A stretch of 33,941 nucleotides of DNA, from NCBI GenBank assembly GCA_016935555.1, contig JAFGQR010000052.1:1-33941 (forward strand), given 5' to 3'. Positions 1 to 9,467 of the stretch are shown here, piece after piece; within the stretch, counting starts at the first letter, position 1; every line of letters begins with the position of its first letter. Source of the DNA: Verrucomicrobiota bacterium (GTDB lineage: Bacteria > Verrucomicrobiota > Verrucomicrobiia > Limisphaerales > JAFGQR01). Below the pieces are notes generated by a model. That model saw nothing but the letters and a program-made list of their open reading frames with translations. It made no database searches and had not been told where the DNA came from. The position numbers were made by a program, and so were the translations under genes.

Positions 1-108
1 CAGAAACTTGTTCGAGCGCTCGCCGCCGCGGTGAAGATGGGCGCTGGGAAAACCGCTGCGCGGTTTTCGGATGGAAATCCGAGAAGAGCCTCAGAATCAG
101 GCTTTTAA
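1..108 (+). CDS. possible C-terminal end of an upstream gene (partial)
   Basis: Frame 1 is open from the first base of the window to a TAA at 106-108. It encodes about 35 residues beginning QKLVRALAAAVKMG. The composition (a short amphipathic stretch, then a polar tail) is compatible with a protein C-terminus, and a terminator-like hairpin overlaps the stop. There is no family signature, and a 35-codon open frame at this GC content is easily chance. Another frame ends at a TGA at 32-34 and a third stays open to about 236, so the choice of frame is uncertain. Confidence 0.25.
   Translation, partial: QKLVRALAAAVKMGAGKTAARFSDGNPRRASESGF
48..106 (+). terminator. three successive short hairpins, the last followed by T-run
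   Basis: Three hairpins follow each other. GAAAACCG (48-55) pairs with CGGTTTTC (61-68). TCGGAT (67-72) pairs with ATCCGA (77-82). AGCCT (87-91) pairs with AGGCT (99-103), which runs into a short T-run to 106. The last has the shape of a weak intrinsic terminator for a gene entering from the left. The stems are short, so the function is inferred. Confidence 0.35.
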
Positions 109-141
109 CCCTCGAGTTTCTGGAGAGACGCCGACTCGGAG

Positions 142-173
142 CCTCCGGGGCGGGGGCCGCCCCTGCGCGGAGG
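142..173. repeat. GC-rich nested hairpin upstream of sulfatase 1
   Basis: CCTCCG (142-147) pairs with CGGAGG (168-173) around an inner stem of GGGGCGG (147-153) and CCGCCCC (157-163). The hairpin sits about 70 bases before the chosen sulfatase start. It could be a leader structure or a remnant of a dispersed palindromic repeat; the sequence alone does not decide. Confidence 0.4.
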
Positions 174-243
174 GTGTGGGTTGAGGCGCCCACGCGGCGT
201 CGTGCGCTCGGTCGGCGGCCGGAGAAAGGTCCGTGATCCAACG

Positions 244-1656
244 ATGAAAGCACGCAGCCATTGCCAGCCATCCCACCCGCGGCTCCGCCGCAGGACGCCC
301 CTTGCGTCCTCTCTGGCCTGTGTTGCGGCGCTGTGCGCCGCCGCCATTTCCGAAAGCGCCCTCGCCGCACAACCGAACCTCATCCTCATCATGGCCGATG
401 ACTTCGGCTACGAGTGCGTCGCGGCCAACGGCGGGCAGTCCTACCGGACGCCGCATCTGGACCGGCTCGCCGCCGGCGGGATCCGGTTCGAGGAATGCCA
501 TGTGCAGCCGCTCTGCACGCCCACACGCGTGCAGCTGATGACGGGGCGCTACAACGTGCGGAACTATCTCAGGTTCGGCACGCTCCTGCGCACGGAGACC
601 ACGTTTGGGCAGCTGCTCAAGCAGGCCGGTTACACCACGGGCATTTGCGGCAAGTGGCAGCTCGGACGCGAGAAGGATGCCCCGCGGCACTTCGGCTTCG
701 ACGAGTCTTTCCTCTGGCAGCACACGCGCCGCCCTCCGCGTTACGCCAACCCCGGCCTCGAGCACAACGGCGTCGAGCAGGATTTTCGCGACGGCCGCTA
801 CGGCCCGAACCTTGTGAACGAGTTCGCCCTCGGGTTCATCACGCGGCACAAGGACAAGCCCTTCTTTCTCTACTACCCGATGATGCTCACGCACAGCCCG
901 TTCCAGCCCACGCCGGACAGCCCGGATTGGGACCCGAAGGCGACGGGCGAGAACGTGAACAGGAACGTGAAACACTTCGCCGACATGACGGCCTACATGG
1001 ACAAGATGATCGGCCGCGTCGACGCGAAGCTCGGCGAGCTGCGCATTCGCGACGACACGCTGCTGATGTTCCTCGGTGATAACGGCACGGGCCGCGAAGT
1101 CACGACCCGTTTCAAGGGCGCGGACTACAGAGGCGGCAAGGGCAGCACAACCCGCCGCGGACACCATGTCCCGCTCATCGCAAGCTGGCCCGGGGTGATC
1201 CCGCAGGGCCGTGTCAGCCGCGACCTCATCAGCAGCGCGGACGTTCTGCCCACCCTCTGCGAAGCCGCGGCCGCCAAGGTGCCCCCCCACGTGGACGGTG
1301 TCAGCTTCCTGCCGCAGCTCCGCGGCCAGAAGGGCACGCCGCGCGAGTGGATTTACATCTGGTATTCGCCGCGCCAGCAGCGCGACCTCACCGTGCGCGA
1401 GTTCGCCTTCGACCACGGCTACAAGCTCTACCGCACCGGCCAGTTCTATGATCTCGCCGCCGACCCGTTCGAGACACAACCGTTGCAGACCCCCTCGCTC
1501 ACCGGCGCCGCCGCGGCGGCGGCAAGCAAACTGCAAGGCGCCCTCGACCAATTCAAGCACGCTCGTCCTGCCGCCCTGGACCGGCAGTTTCAGGAGTCGG
1601 TGAAGGCCCAGGCGGCCGGCGGCGCGCCGAAAAAGAGGGTCCGGCGAACCCCATAA
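244..1656 (+). CDS. exported sulfatase (family S1, Cys-type)
   Basis: A 470-aa sulfatase of the alkaline-phosphatase-like superfamily, hydrolysing sulfate esters, probably on a carbohydrate. The ATG at 244 is chosen over an upstream in-frame TTG at 181 because it puts a signal peptide at the N-terminus: an Arg-rich start (LRRRT), then a hydrophobic run ending around residue 42. The metal-binding DD pair is at 52-53 in the IMADDFGY motif. The formylglycine site is CTPTR, with Cys91. The family GKW motif appears as GKWQLG, and the later metal site as GDNGT. Cys-type sulfatases need oxidation by FGE or an anaerobic sulfatase-maturating enzyme, neither of which is in the window. The gene stands alone on the plus strand, convergent with the giant Calx-beta gene. 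Substrate is unknown; the family call is firm. Confidence 0.93.
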   Translation: MKARSHCQPSHPRLRRRTPLASSLACVAALCAAAISESALAAQPNLILIMADDFGYECVAANGGQSYRTPHLDRLAAGGIRFEECHVQPLCTPTRVQLMTGRYNVRNYLRFGTLLRTETTFGQLLKQAGYTTGICGKWQLGREKDAPRHFGFDESFLWQHTRRPPRYANPGLEHNGVEQDFRDGRYGPNLVNEFALGFITRHKDKPFFLYYPMMLTHSPFQPTPDSPDWDPKATGENVNRNVKHFADMTAYMDKMIGRVDAKLGELRIRDDTLLMFLGDNGTGREVTTRFKGADYRGGKGSTTRRGHHVPLIASWPGVIPQGRVSRDLISSADVLPTLCEAAAAKVPPHVDGVSFLPQLRGQKGTPREWIYIWYSPRQQRDLTVREFAFDHGYKLYRTGQFYDLAADPFETQPLQTPSLTGAAAAAASKLQGALDQFKHARPAALDRQFQESVKAQAAGGAPKKRVRRTP

Positions 1657-1786
1657 TCCGCGTCGGGAACCCATCGCGCATCGTTGCATTGGGCGTCGAC
1701 GTTGAGCGCGCTCTCGTGGGCGACGGGGTCAGCCCTTGATTTAGCACTTAACTCGAGGAGCATCAATCGATGCGTAGCGAAAGACC

Positions 1787-1852
1787 AGGCGCGTCCAAGC
1801 CGCGCCTTATCCCCGGATGACCTCTCCCTCGTGCCGCACCTGCGCCGGTGCG
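1787..1852. terminator. two hairpins between convergent genes, possible bidirectional terminator
   Basis: AGGCGCG (1787-1793) pairs with CGCGCCT (1801-1807). CGCACC (1835-1840) pairs with GGTGCG (1847-1852). Both lie between the ends of the convergent sulfatase 1 and Calx-beta genes (1657-1889), where a transcription stop is expected. Neither has a clear U-tract, so the role is inferred from position. Confidence 0.3.
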
Positions 1853-1889
1853 ATGAGAACATGGCGGCGCTGGGGATGCCAGGCGGGAT

Positions 1890-4800
1890 TCACGGCGTCA
1901 ATTGGGCGACCCGGTAGAAGCGCCGGTCCGAACTGGCGCAATGGGGATCGGAAAGGCTGAACGAACCACCGGGGGCGGTGGCGGAGGCGGCCTGGGCCCA
2001 ATCCGACAGATTGGTGCTGACAAGCAAGGCGTAAAGCGCGCCGGGCAGGCTTTGAAACTCGACGGTCCAGTGGCCCCCGATCCGGCTGAGCCGGCAGACG
2101 GCGAGCACGTCCAGCGGGGCCGCGTGGAGCCGGGCGATGTGGGATCGAGGGAGGCCGTTGACGGTCAGGAAATCCCCCCCGATCACCACCTTGTCGTCCG
2201 GCGTTGGAGTCACCGCATAGGTGGCAGCATCGGCGCCCGAGCCGATGTCGAAGCTGCCGTCGAGTGTGCCGTCCGGGAGCAGGCGGGCGACGTGCTGGCG
2301 ATCGACGCCACGGTAAGCCGTGAAGTCGCCACCAATCAGAATGGCGCCCGTCTCGGGATGCACCGCCAGGGCATGGACGGCGGCGTTGGGGCCTTCGCCG
2401 GCGTTGAAGGCTGGATCGAGCGCGCCGTTGGGCAGGAGCCGGGCCAGCCCGGGGCGTCTTGTGCCATTGACGGTGGTGAACGCGCCGCCGGCCAGGATGG
2501 CGCCGTCGGGCTGCACGGCGATGGCGTTGACCGCGCCGTCGAGCGTGGGGCTCCAGTCCGGGTCGAGCGCGCCGGCGGTGGTCAGGCGCGCAAGGCGCGA
2601 GCGCGGGGAGCCGTCGACGGCGGTGAACGCGCCGCCGGCCAGCAGCATGCCGTCGGGCTGGAGCGCGAGCGCGTGCACGCTGTTGTTGGCCGAGTTGGTG
2701 AACAGGATATCGAGCTTGCCATCGGCTCTCAAGCGGGCCAGGCGGCCATGGGGCGAGCCGCCCACCAGGGTGAAGTCGCCGCCGAGCATCACCTTGCCGT
2801 CGGTCGTGAGGGCCAGGGCGCGCACCAGTTCGTTGGGGCCGTTGCCGGGATCGAAGCCCGGATCAAGTTCGCCGTTGGCCTTCAGGCGCGCCACGCCCAT
2901 GCGGTTGCTGCCCGCCAGCGACGTGAAGGCGCCGGCGATCACGACCTTGCGGTCCGCCTGCAAGGCGACCGCATAGACATTGCTGTTGGCGCCCAGCCCG
3001 GGGTTGAAGAACGGATCGACGATGCCGCTGGGCTGGACGCGGCAGATGCGAGGGTAAACAATGCCGTCCACTTCGGTGAAGTCGCCGCCCAGCACCACCT
3101 GGTTGTCCGCCTGGGCCACCAGGCACCGGACCCGGGCGTTGGGGCCCGGACTGGGCATGAACGTGTCGTCCACACTGCCCGCCGTTTCGTTGTCCACGAT
3201 CATGACGCGCGCGTTGGTCACCACGCCGTACACGGTCGATCCCGGCAGCGCCCCGGTCTCCGGACCGCGCAGGTTCGCGAGCGAGAGGTGGAACTCCTCG
3301 TGACCCTCCAGCTGCGCGTCGTCGCGCAAGGGGATGCGGATCGTGTGACAGCTCTGCCCCGGCTCAAATTCGAGCCGGCCGCTGCCGTCGGTGGCCAGCC
3401 GGTGCTCGTCTCCGGCAAAGCGCAGCGTCCCGCTCACGGCGTCATAGTCGCGACCGCTCGTGGCCCTGCCGTCCGCAGTCGAATAATCCACACGCACCGG
3501 GTTTGCGCTGCCGCCGAGGCGAACGACCGCGACGCGCACCGCCGGCGCGTATTCGTTCGTGCTGAACACCGCCGCGCCGAATTCGAACGCGCACTCGTCA
3601 TCCAGGATCCGCAGCAGGGCGTTGCTGACGGTTCCCAGCGAGGTGTGCTCGCTGGGATGGCTCAGCTTCAGCATCACCGATTCAGTTTCTTCGAAGACGA
3701 CGTCGTCGACCAGCGGGACCCGGAGGATCTGGTTGGTTTCACCCGGAGCGAAGCTCAAGGTCACATGGGTGCCAACATAGTCGTCCGCGTGGGTTGCGGT
3801 GCCGTCGACGGTGGAGAAGTCGACCGAGACCGGTTCCCGGGCCGGTCCCAGACGGCGGATCGTGACGGCCACTGAAGCCTGGTTCTCGTTGGCTTGAAAC
3901 ATGTTGGTGGCAAATTCAAACGCGTTGTCGTCGTCGAGCAGGCGGAGCGTGGCTGTGCGCTGGCCGCCCAAGGGCACACCGCCCGTCGGATTGACGAGCG
4001 CCAGGTTCACTGTCTCGTCCGGTTCAACCCCGGGATCGTCAAGCACGGCGACCGCGAACGATTTCAGGACTTCCCCCGGCGCGAACCCCAGCGTGCCGTT
4101 GGTGCCGCGGTAGTCCACTCCCTCGAACGCCGTCCCGTTGCTGACCTCGAAATCCACGGTCACCCAGCGGTTCGTGTCGCCCGTCCGCTGCACCGCGATC
4201 TCCGCCGATCCGGCACTCTCCGCGACCGCATGGTGCGGCGAGACGAACTGGACGGTGCCATCCTCGGACTCGACGAGAACTTCGGCGGAGGACGGCGAGC
4301 CGACTTTGTATCCGGGCCGCGCCAGCAGCGTGAGGCGCACCGTCTCGGTCCATTCCTCCGTCGGGTCGTCGATGGGCACCACGGGAATCAGCACCCGGTT
4401 GGTGCCCGCGGGGATGGTGACGGCGCTCAGGCCGCCATCGGGAGCAATCGCCACATAGTCGCTGCCGCCGGCGGCGGTGCCGCTGACGCCGAGGGCGACC
4501 GGCAGCGCCTCGGCGGTCGGGCCCTCGCGTGTGAGGGTGAACAGTCCCGGCACGACGCCGGCCTCCCAAGCGCGGTTGAGCTCCGCGGCGACGCGGACGG
4601 TGGTGATGCCGGCCTCGAGCAGGTGGACCCGGTGCGCGGGATAGGCGCCGATCCAGGCGTTCGTGGGGTCGGGCGTCACGGTCATGTTGGTGTAGACCAC
4701 CGTGTGGTTGGTGATGTAGGTGTAATTCGTGGACAGCGCATAGTGGTAGAACAGTTGCACGTCGAAAAACAGGTTCGACCGCACCACGCCGTCGTCGAAA

Positions 4801-7800
4801 ACCGGTATCGTGACGCTGGCGACGGTGTCTTCCGCGCGCGTGAATTCCGGGAGCGGATCCGGCGGGAAGTAATGTTCGAACTTCAGCAGGGCGAAGCCGT
4901 CTGCAAGCGGCTCGTAGTTGACGTTCGGCACCGCACTGCCGGTCGTGATGCGCCACTCCAGCGTCACCGGCTTGTTGGTGGCGGGATTGCCCGAACACTT
5001 CAGGAAGATTTGGACGCGCCCCGCGTCTTCGCGCACGAGGGACTCCCCAAGCATGAAACCCACCGCGGGCAGGTCGCTGTCCGACTCGTTGTCCTCGAAG
5101 CGCACCGTGCCGCCGGTGCCCGATCCGAGGTTGTAGTCGGGACCGGGCAGGAGCTGGAGGACGACGGTTTTCTGGCCGGAGATGTCTCCGACTTCATACG
5201 CCCGGTCGTTGTAGGGAGCCGTCGCGTCGATGGCGACGTCGGCGCCGGCCGCGCCCGCCGGGATCAGGATGTTGGTGCCGATGGGTGAATAATCGTAATA
5301 CTCGATCGCCGAGCCGCCGACGGCGAAGAAGACGTTCAGGGCGTTGGTGGTCGGCCCGCTGCGCGCGATCCGGAACACGCCCGGCGCGCCGCCTTCGGTG
5401 ACGGTGGCGGTCACCACGGACAACGCCGCCTCGGGCAGTGAATCCCGAAGGGTCACCGTCGCCGAGTTCTGGCTGTAGATGTTGTACGCCGGGCTGTCGG
5501 AGATGAGCACGGTGACGGTTCGGGCGCCGGGGATGGCGTTGGGGATGGGCACGATGGGGATGTCGGCGGTGATGCTGCCTGCGGGAATGGTCACGGACTG
5601 GGTCAGCGGCACGAAATCGCGGCCGCTCAACGCGCTGCCCGCCACCAGATAATTCACGACCAGCTCTTCGGACACATCGCCCGCGCGCGCCACCGTCACC
5701 CGGCCCTCGTTGGAGCCGGCCTTGGCGGCGGTCGAGTCCGACGCGTAGATCGTCACCACCGGCAGATCGTCGTCCTCGATCACGATTGTCACCGAACCGC
5801 CACCCCCATAGCCGGGATCGGCGGCAATCGCCACCGTCACCGTTTCCCGGCCTTCCACCAGCCAATCGTTCACCGCCACCACCGGGCACAAGACCGATTC
5901 CTCGCCCGCGGGGATGGTGACGGTTCCCGGCAGCCACACGAGGTCCACCCCGTTGCTGGCGGTGCCGCGGACCGTGTAATGAATCGCCAGATCCCCGTCG
6001 AGAGGACTGTTCGCACGCACGAACATCAGCGTCGCGCTGTTCCCCCGCGTCTCCACGGCGTGCGTGTCGAGACCCACGACGCTCACCGCCGGCAGCCCGG
6101 GCGGATCGTCATCGACGATCCACACCGTGGCTTCGGCGCCTTCCAAGACGTAGGTCGGGTAGGTCTGGAACCACACGAGACGCTGCCGGTCGCCCACCGG
6201 CAGGAGTTCCCATCCCGGAATGGTGACCTCGTTGGTGACCACCTCCGGGTAGCGGTTGCTGGTGATGAGGGTGTTGGTGATGCCGCCCACGACGATGAAA
6301 TTCGTGATGTAGACGTTGGTGTAAACAGTAAAGGCATGCAGGTCGTTGGTGGCGGGCAGCAGCGTCACCACCACGCTCTGGTTCCCCAGGCCGGCTTCGT
6401 TGTCCATCGCGGTCACGTCGAGATCCATCGTGGACACCCCGGCGGGCATGACAATCTGGCCCGAGCGATTGGTGAGCACCACGAAGTTGGTTTCGATCAC
6501 CTCATCGTTCGTGACGGTAAACCAGTTGGTGACGATCGTGCCGGCCAGCGGCAGGTAATCCACGCCCTGCACCGCCGTGCCCCCAATCCCAAACGCCACC
6601 TTCACATCCCGGCTCAGGTCGCCTTCGCGCGTGATCGTAAAGCCCCCAGGCGCCGCCCCGCTTTCCGAGGCGTCGTCGCGCTTGTGAAGACCGATTTTCG
6701 GCAGCGGCGTGGCGACATAATCCAGGCCTGCAGCGTCCGCGCCCGTGAGTTCCTGAGGATTCAGAAAGCGCGGCTCGATCGTGTAGCCGAAGAGAAAGGC
6801 GTCGTTGGTATAGATGCCGGGCGGGATGTTGCCCACGGTGTAATAGCCCTGGGCGTCCGTGTAGGTGTAACGATACGTCGAATCGTCCACGGGCGGCGGC
6901 GTGGGCGGCAAGCCTTCCTGGGCGGGCGGGACGTAGGGTGGGGGCTTGCCGCCGTTGTGCACCCGCACCCCTTGCAGCGGTTGGCCGTTGATGTCCAACA
7001 CGCGCCCGCTCATGGTGAACGTCGAGGGGTTGCCGCACACCACCACCCTGTGGGCGCTGGCGACTCCGCCCTTCATGTCGGAGACTTCGCAACGCACGAC
7101 GTATTGCCCCGCGTTGGTGAAGGCCTTGCTCATCACCGGCCCGTTGGTGCCAAAGCTCAGGTCGCCGAAGTCCCAATGGTAGGCCACCGCGTCGCCGTCG
7201 GGCTCGTGCACGGTGGCGGTAAACACCACGTTGCTGCCCTCCGCCATCCGCTCCGCGCTCGAGGTGAGCGACAAGGTGGGCGGGCGGTTGCCTGGAAACG
7301 GCCCGATGTGGACGACCACGTCGACCCACTTGTTGGTGAAGTGCCCGCCCTGGGCGATGGGCGTGAGATGCAGCCGGGCGGCGGCGTCGTGAAACGTCCG
7401 GCCCACCACCACCGCGGCGTCGTTCTTGCCCGGCGACGTGGTGGGCGTCGAATCGATCAGCACCTGGCCCAGCGACGCCGAGTCCCACATCAGCTCCACC
7501 CCGTTCCCCAGCCAAGGATTGTCCGGGAATTCCTGGCGGACGCTCACCCAGTATTCCTTGTCGAAATCCTTCCGGATGCGCAGCGCGTAGAGCCGCCCGT
7601 CGACAATCTCCGGCACGTCGAACGCATACACACGATTGGTTCCGCTCGCCCGCACCACCCGAATGAACTCGTCGCCGAGCCAGTGAAGTTGGTTCTTGAA
7701 AATCACGTTGAAATCGCCCGAGCCGCTCCCCATCACGTCGTACTGGTCGCCATACTCGACAATGAACGGTTTGTTGGGGAACACGGGCGCATTCACATCG

Positions 7801-9257
7801 TCATGCCCCAGCACCCCATCCCAGTCCACCGGGTAATTCGTGCCCTTGGGCTGCTTCGGTTCCGGGTTCTTGCCGCTGGTGTCGATGTAATTGGCGTGCC
7901 CGAGCCCGAAGTTGTGGCCCAGCTCGTGCGACAGCGCCCCGCCGCCGCCGTTGAGCAGGCCGTCCGAACGCCCCCCAAACAGCGCCTGGGGCAGGCTGCG
8001 AAACACCACGTAGTGCCAGTCGTAGTCGCCGATGGGGTAACCCTGAGAGGCGGCCATGGCGATGGCGTCCCCCAATACGCTCGCGCCCCCCGTGCCCCCG
8101 ATACCCTCGCCATACACATTCTTCGCCTGCGGCAACTGCAGCGGCGGCGTCACCGTCGTCAGCCAGTTGACCGTACCGTAGGAGCCTTCCTTGTAAAAGC
8201 GGTTGTTCGCAGCGGCGATCCGCTGCGACGTGTCCGCCGATTCGGGCGGGATCGGATCGTCGGCATACAACACCGGCATATACAGCAGCGTCTTCGTGCC
8301 TTGCGTCCCGTCGCCCCACGAAACGCCAGCGCCGCTCGCGGCGGCAACCGCCGGGCTGCTGTCCGCCGGCCAGACCTGGCTCAGGGCCCGGCTGGCCAGC
8401 GCATCCAGCTTCTCCGCATGCGACACCCGGCACAAGATGCTATACTCGCCCCCCGTGTCGACCAGGATTTCCCGGCCCGGCACAGGCGACGCGCCGCAGA
8501 GCGCGCACGGGACGCCGCGGCACACGATGCCCTGGCGCATCAAGTCCTCCGCCTCCTCCCGGTCCACCACGCGGAGCGAATGCGCGCTTAACGCCAGAAT
8601 CGGTCGCCCGCGGTCATCGTGCGCCGTGACGCCGTGCATCGGGATGCCGCAGCGCGACGGATGACGCAGGCGCGCCCCCCACGTGAAGGCGCGGTACCGG
8701 GTCTTGCCGACGGTGACTTCGTATTCCGGAGGCGGCGCTTCGCGTTCACGTCCCGGCAGGGGCGCGCAGTGAATCACCTTGAACTCGCCGCGTCCGCTGA
8801 CCGGCTGTTCGAGCAGGCTCGCGAACGAGGCCGGCATGGCCTTGCGCAATCGATACGGCAAGGCCAGCGCCAGCGCCTGCTCCGGGTCGGTCTGAATCAG
8901 CTGGACGATCTCCCGATGCCGCGTCCGTGCCAGCTTCTCGCCTTCGGCCCACACGTCGGGTGTGGGCGCAACGGACGCCGAGACAAGCTTCTCCGCCCAG
9001 GTATTGAACTGCGCAAACGCTCGCGGAGGCGGCTCCGCCGCAACCTGGCGGGCCGGAGGCGAAGACACGGCAGCCGCCGCAACGGGATTCACATCGGTCG
9101 CAGGTGCCGCACCGGGAGACGCGGCCCAGGCCGTCCGGGCGGCCGAGGCGTCCGAGGCAAGCGGCCCTGGAGAGCGGCGCCCCTGCCAGAGCATCAGGCC
9201 GCCCGCCAGTAAAGCGGCCACCGACGCGCCGTGAAGGAAGAGTTCGAACCTTTTCAT
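1890..9257 (-). CDS. giant exported gametolysin-like metalloprotease with PKD, Calx-beta and delta-60 repeats
   Basis: A 2455-aa protein. A signal sequence or anchor (residues about 1-25) is followed by an Ala/Pro-rich linker. An unrecognised N-terminal region (about 80-300) contains a C-x4-C-x2-C cluster near 245. A metzincin-type protease domain (about 310-640) carries HExxHxxGxxH, as HELGHNFGLGH with H444, E445, H448 and H454, and a YDVMG Met-turn at M509. This resembles peptidase M11 (gametolysin). Next come a PKD domain (about 660-745), a carboxypeptidase-regulatory-like domain (about 745-840), about nine Calx-beta-type repeats (about 855-2025) and seven delta-60 repeats of the type ALQPDG..GGAFT (about 2030-2390). 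A C-terminal module ends in RFYRVAQLTP. The catalytic residues look intact, so an active secreted or surface zinc protease is likely; Calx-beta domains usually bind Ca2+ and mediate adhesion. The substrate is not deducible. No frameshift was seen over 7.4 kb. Confidence 0.88.
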   Translation of the reverse strand: MKRFELFLHGASVAALLAGGLMLWQGRRSPGPLASDASAARTAWAASPGAAPATDVNPVAAAAVSSPPARQVAAEPPPRAFAQFNTWAEKLVSASVAPTPDVWAEGEKLARTRHREIVQLIQTDPEQALALALPYRLRKAMPASFASLLEQPVSGRGEFKVIHCAPLPGREREAPPPEYEVTVGKTRYRAFTWGARLRHPSRCGIPMHGVTAHDDRGRPILALSAHSLRVVDREEAEDLMRQGIVCRGVPCALCGASPVPGREILVDTGGEYSILCRVSHAEKLDALASRALSQVWPADSSPAVAAASGAGVSWGDGTQGTKTLLYMPVLYADDPIPPESADTSQRIAAANNRFYKEGSYGTVNWLTTVTPPLQLPQAKNVYGEGIGGTGGASVLGDAIAMAASQGYPIGDYDWHYVVFRSLPQALFGGRSDGLLNGGGGALSHELGHNFGLGHANYIDTSGKNPEPKQPKGTNYPVDWDGVLGHDDVNAPVFPNKPFIVEYGDQYDVMGSGSGDFNVIFKNQLHWLGDEFIRVVRASGTNRVYAFDVPEIVDGRLYALRIRKDFDKEYWVSVRQEFPDNPWLGNGVELMWDSASLGQVLIDSTPTTSPGKNDAAVVVGRTFHDAAARLHLTPIAQGGHFTNKWVDVVVHIGPFPGNRPPTLSLTSSAERMAEGSNVVFTATVHEPDGDAVAYHWDFGDLSFGTNGPVMSKAFTNAGQYVVRCEVSDMKGGVASAHRVVVCGNPSTFTMSGRVLDINGQPLQGVRVHNGGKPPPYVPPAQEGLPPTPPPVDDSTYRYTYTDAQGYYTVGNIPPGIYTNDAFLFGYTIEPRFLNPQELTGADAAGLDYVATPLPKIGLHKRDDASESGAAPGGFTITREGDLSRDVKVAFGIGGTAVQGVDYLPLAGTIVTNWFTVTNDEVIETNFVVLTNRSGQIVMPAGVSTMDLDVTAMDNEAGLGNQSVVVTLLPATNDLHAFTVYTNVYITNFIVVGGITNTLITSNRYPEVVTNEVTIPGWELLPVGDRQRLVWFQTYPTYVLEGAEATVWIVDDDPPGLPAVSVVGLDTHAVETRGNSATLMFVRANSPLDGDLAIHYTVRGTASNGVDLVWLPGTVTIPAGEESVLCPVVAVNDWLVEGRETVTVAIAADPGYGGGGSVTIVIEDDDLPVVTIYASDSTAAKAGSNEGRVTVARAGDVSEELVVNYLVAGSALSGRDFVPLTQSVTIPAGSITADIPIVPIPNAIPGARTVTVLISDSPAYNIYSQNSATVTLRDSLPEAALSVVTATVTEGGAPGVFRIARSGPTTNALNVFFAVGGSAIEYYDYSPIGTNILIPAGAAGADVAIDATAPYNDRAYEVGDISGQKTVVLQLLPGPDYNLGSGTGGTVRFEDNESDSDLPAVGFMLGESLVREDAGRVQIFLKCSGNPATNKPVTLEWRITTGSAVPNVNYEPLADGFALLKFEHYFPPDPLPEFTRAEDTVASVTIPVFDDGVVRSNLFFDVQLFYHYALSTNYTYITNHTVVYTNMTVTPDPTNAWIGAYPAHRVHLLEAGITTVRVAAELNRAWEAGVVPGLFTLTREGPTAEALPVALGVSGTAAGGSDYVAIAPDGGLSAVTIPAGTNRVLIPVVPIDDPTEEWTETVRLTLLARPGYKVGSPSSAEVLVESEDGTVQFVSPHHAVAESAGSAEIAVQRTGDTNRWVTVDFEVSNGTAFEGVDYRGTNGTLGFAPGEVLKSFAVAVLDDPGVEPDETVNLALVNPTGGVPLGGQRTATLRLLDDDNAFEFATNMFQANENQASVAVTIRRLGPAREPVSVDFSTVDGTATHADDYVGTHVTLSFAPGETNQILRVPLVDDVVFEETESVMLKLSHPSEHTSLGTVSNALLRILDDECAFEFGAAVFSTNEYAPAVRVAVVRLGGSANPVRVDYSTADGRATSGRDYDAVSGTLRFAGDEHRLATDGSGRLEFEPGQSCHTIRIPLRDDAQLEGHEEFHLSLANLRGPETGALPGSTVYGVVTNARVMIVDNETAGSVDDTFMPSPGPNARVRCLVAQADNQVVLGGDFTEVDGIVYPRICRVQPSGIVDPFFNPGLGANSNVYAVALQADRKVVIAGAFTSLAGSNRMGVARLKANGELDPGFDPGNGPNELVRALALTTDGKVMLGGDFTLVGGSPHGRLARLRADGKLDILFTNSANNSVHALALQPDGMLLAGGAFTAVDGSPRSRLARLTTAGALDPDWSPTLDGAVNAIAVQPDGAILAGGAFTTVNGTRRPGLARLLPNGALDPAFNAGEGPNAAVHALAVHPETGAILIGGDFTAYRGVDRQHVARLLPDGTLDGSFDIGSGADAATYAVTPTPDDKVVIGGDFLTVNGLPRSHIARLHAAPLDVLAVCRLSRIGGHWTVEFQSLPGALYALLVSTNLSDWAQAASATAPGGSFSLSDPHCASSDRRFYRVAQLTP

Positions 9258-9467
9258 GGGGGCTGTGCGTTGACGAGGTTGTTGACGAACTCATGAAATC
9301 CTCCATCCCGATCGACCCACAGGCAAGCACTTTCCTGCCCCGCTTCCGCGTAGGGGAGATTTGCAAAGCCCGGCCGCGTCTTGTCCCCCGCGAGCGAAAG
9401 ATCGCGCCAAACGACTCGGGCCTTGTGCGGATCGCAGGACGCTGAGAACATCGGGGCGACTTGAATC
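9258..9467. promoter_or_regulatory. divergent promoter region, giant protease gene / GH43 gene
   Basis: These 210 bases separate two divergent starts and must carry both promoters unless a distal one is used. An 8-base direct repeat GTTGACGA (9269-9276 and 9281-9288, 12-base period) lies just upstream of the protease gene start. No convincing -35/-10 pair or Shine-Dalgarno was found. The role is positional inference. Confidence 0.4.

Noticed and set aside
5979-8591. 870-codon open frame antisense to the giant protease gene
   Set aside because: His/Arg/Val-rich shadow without domains; the opposite strand encodes the intact protease zinc site.
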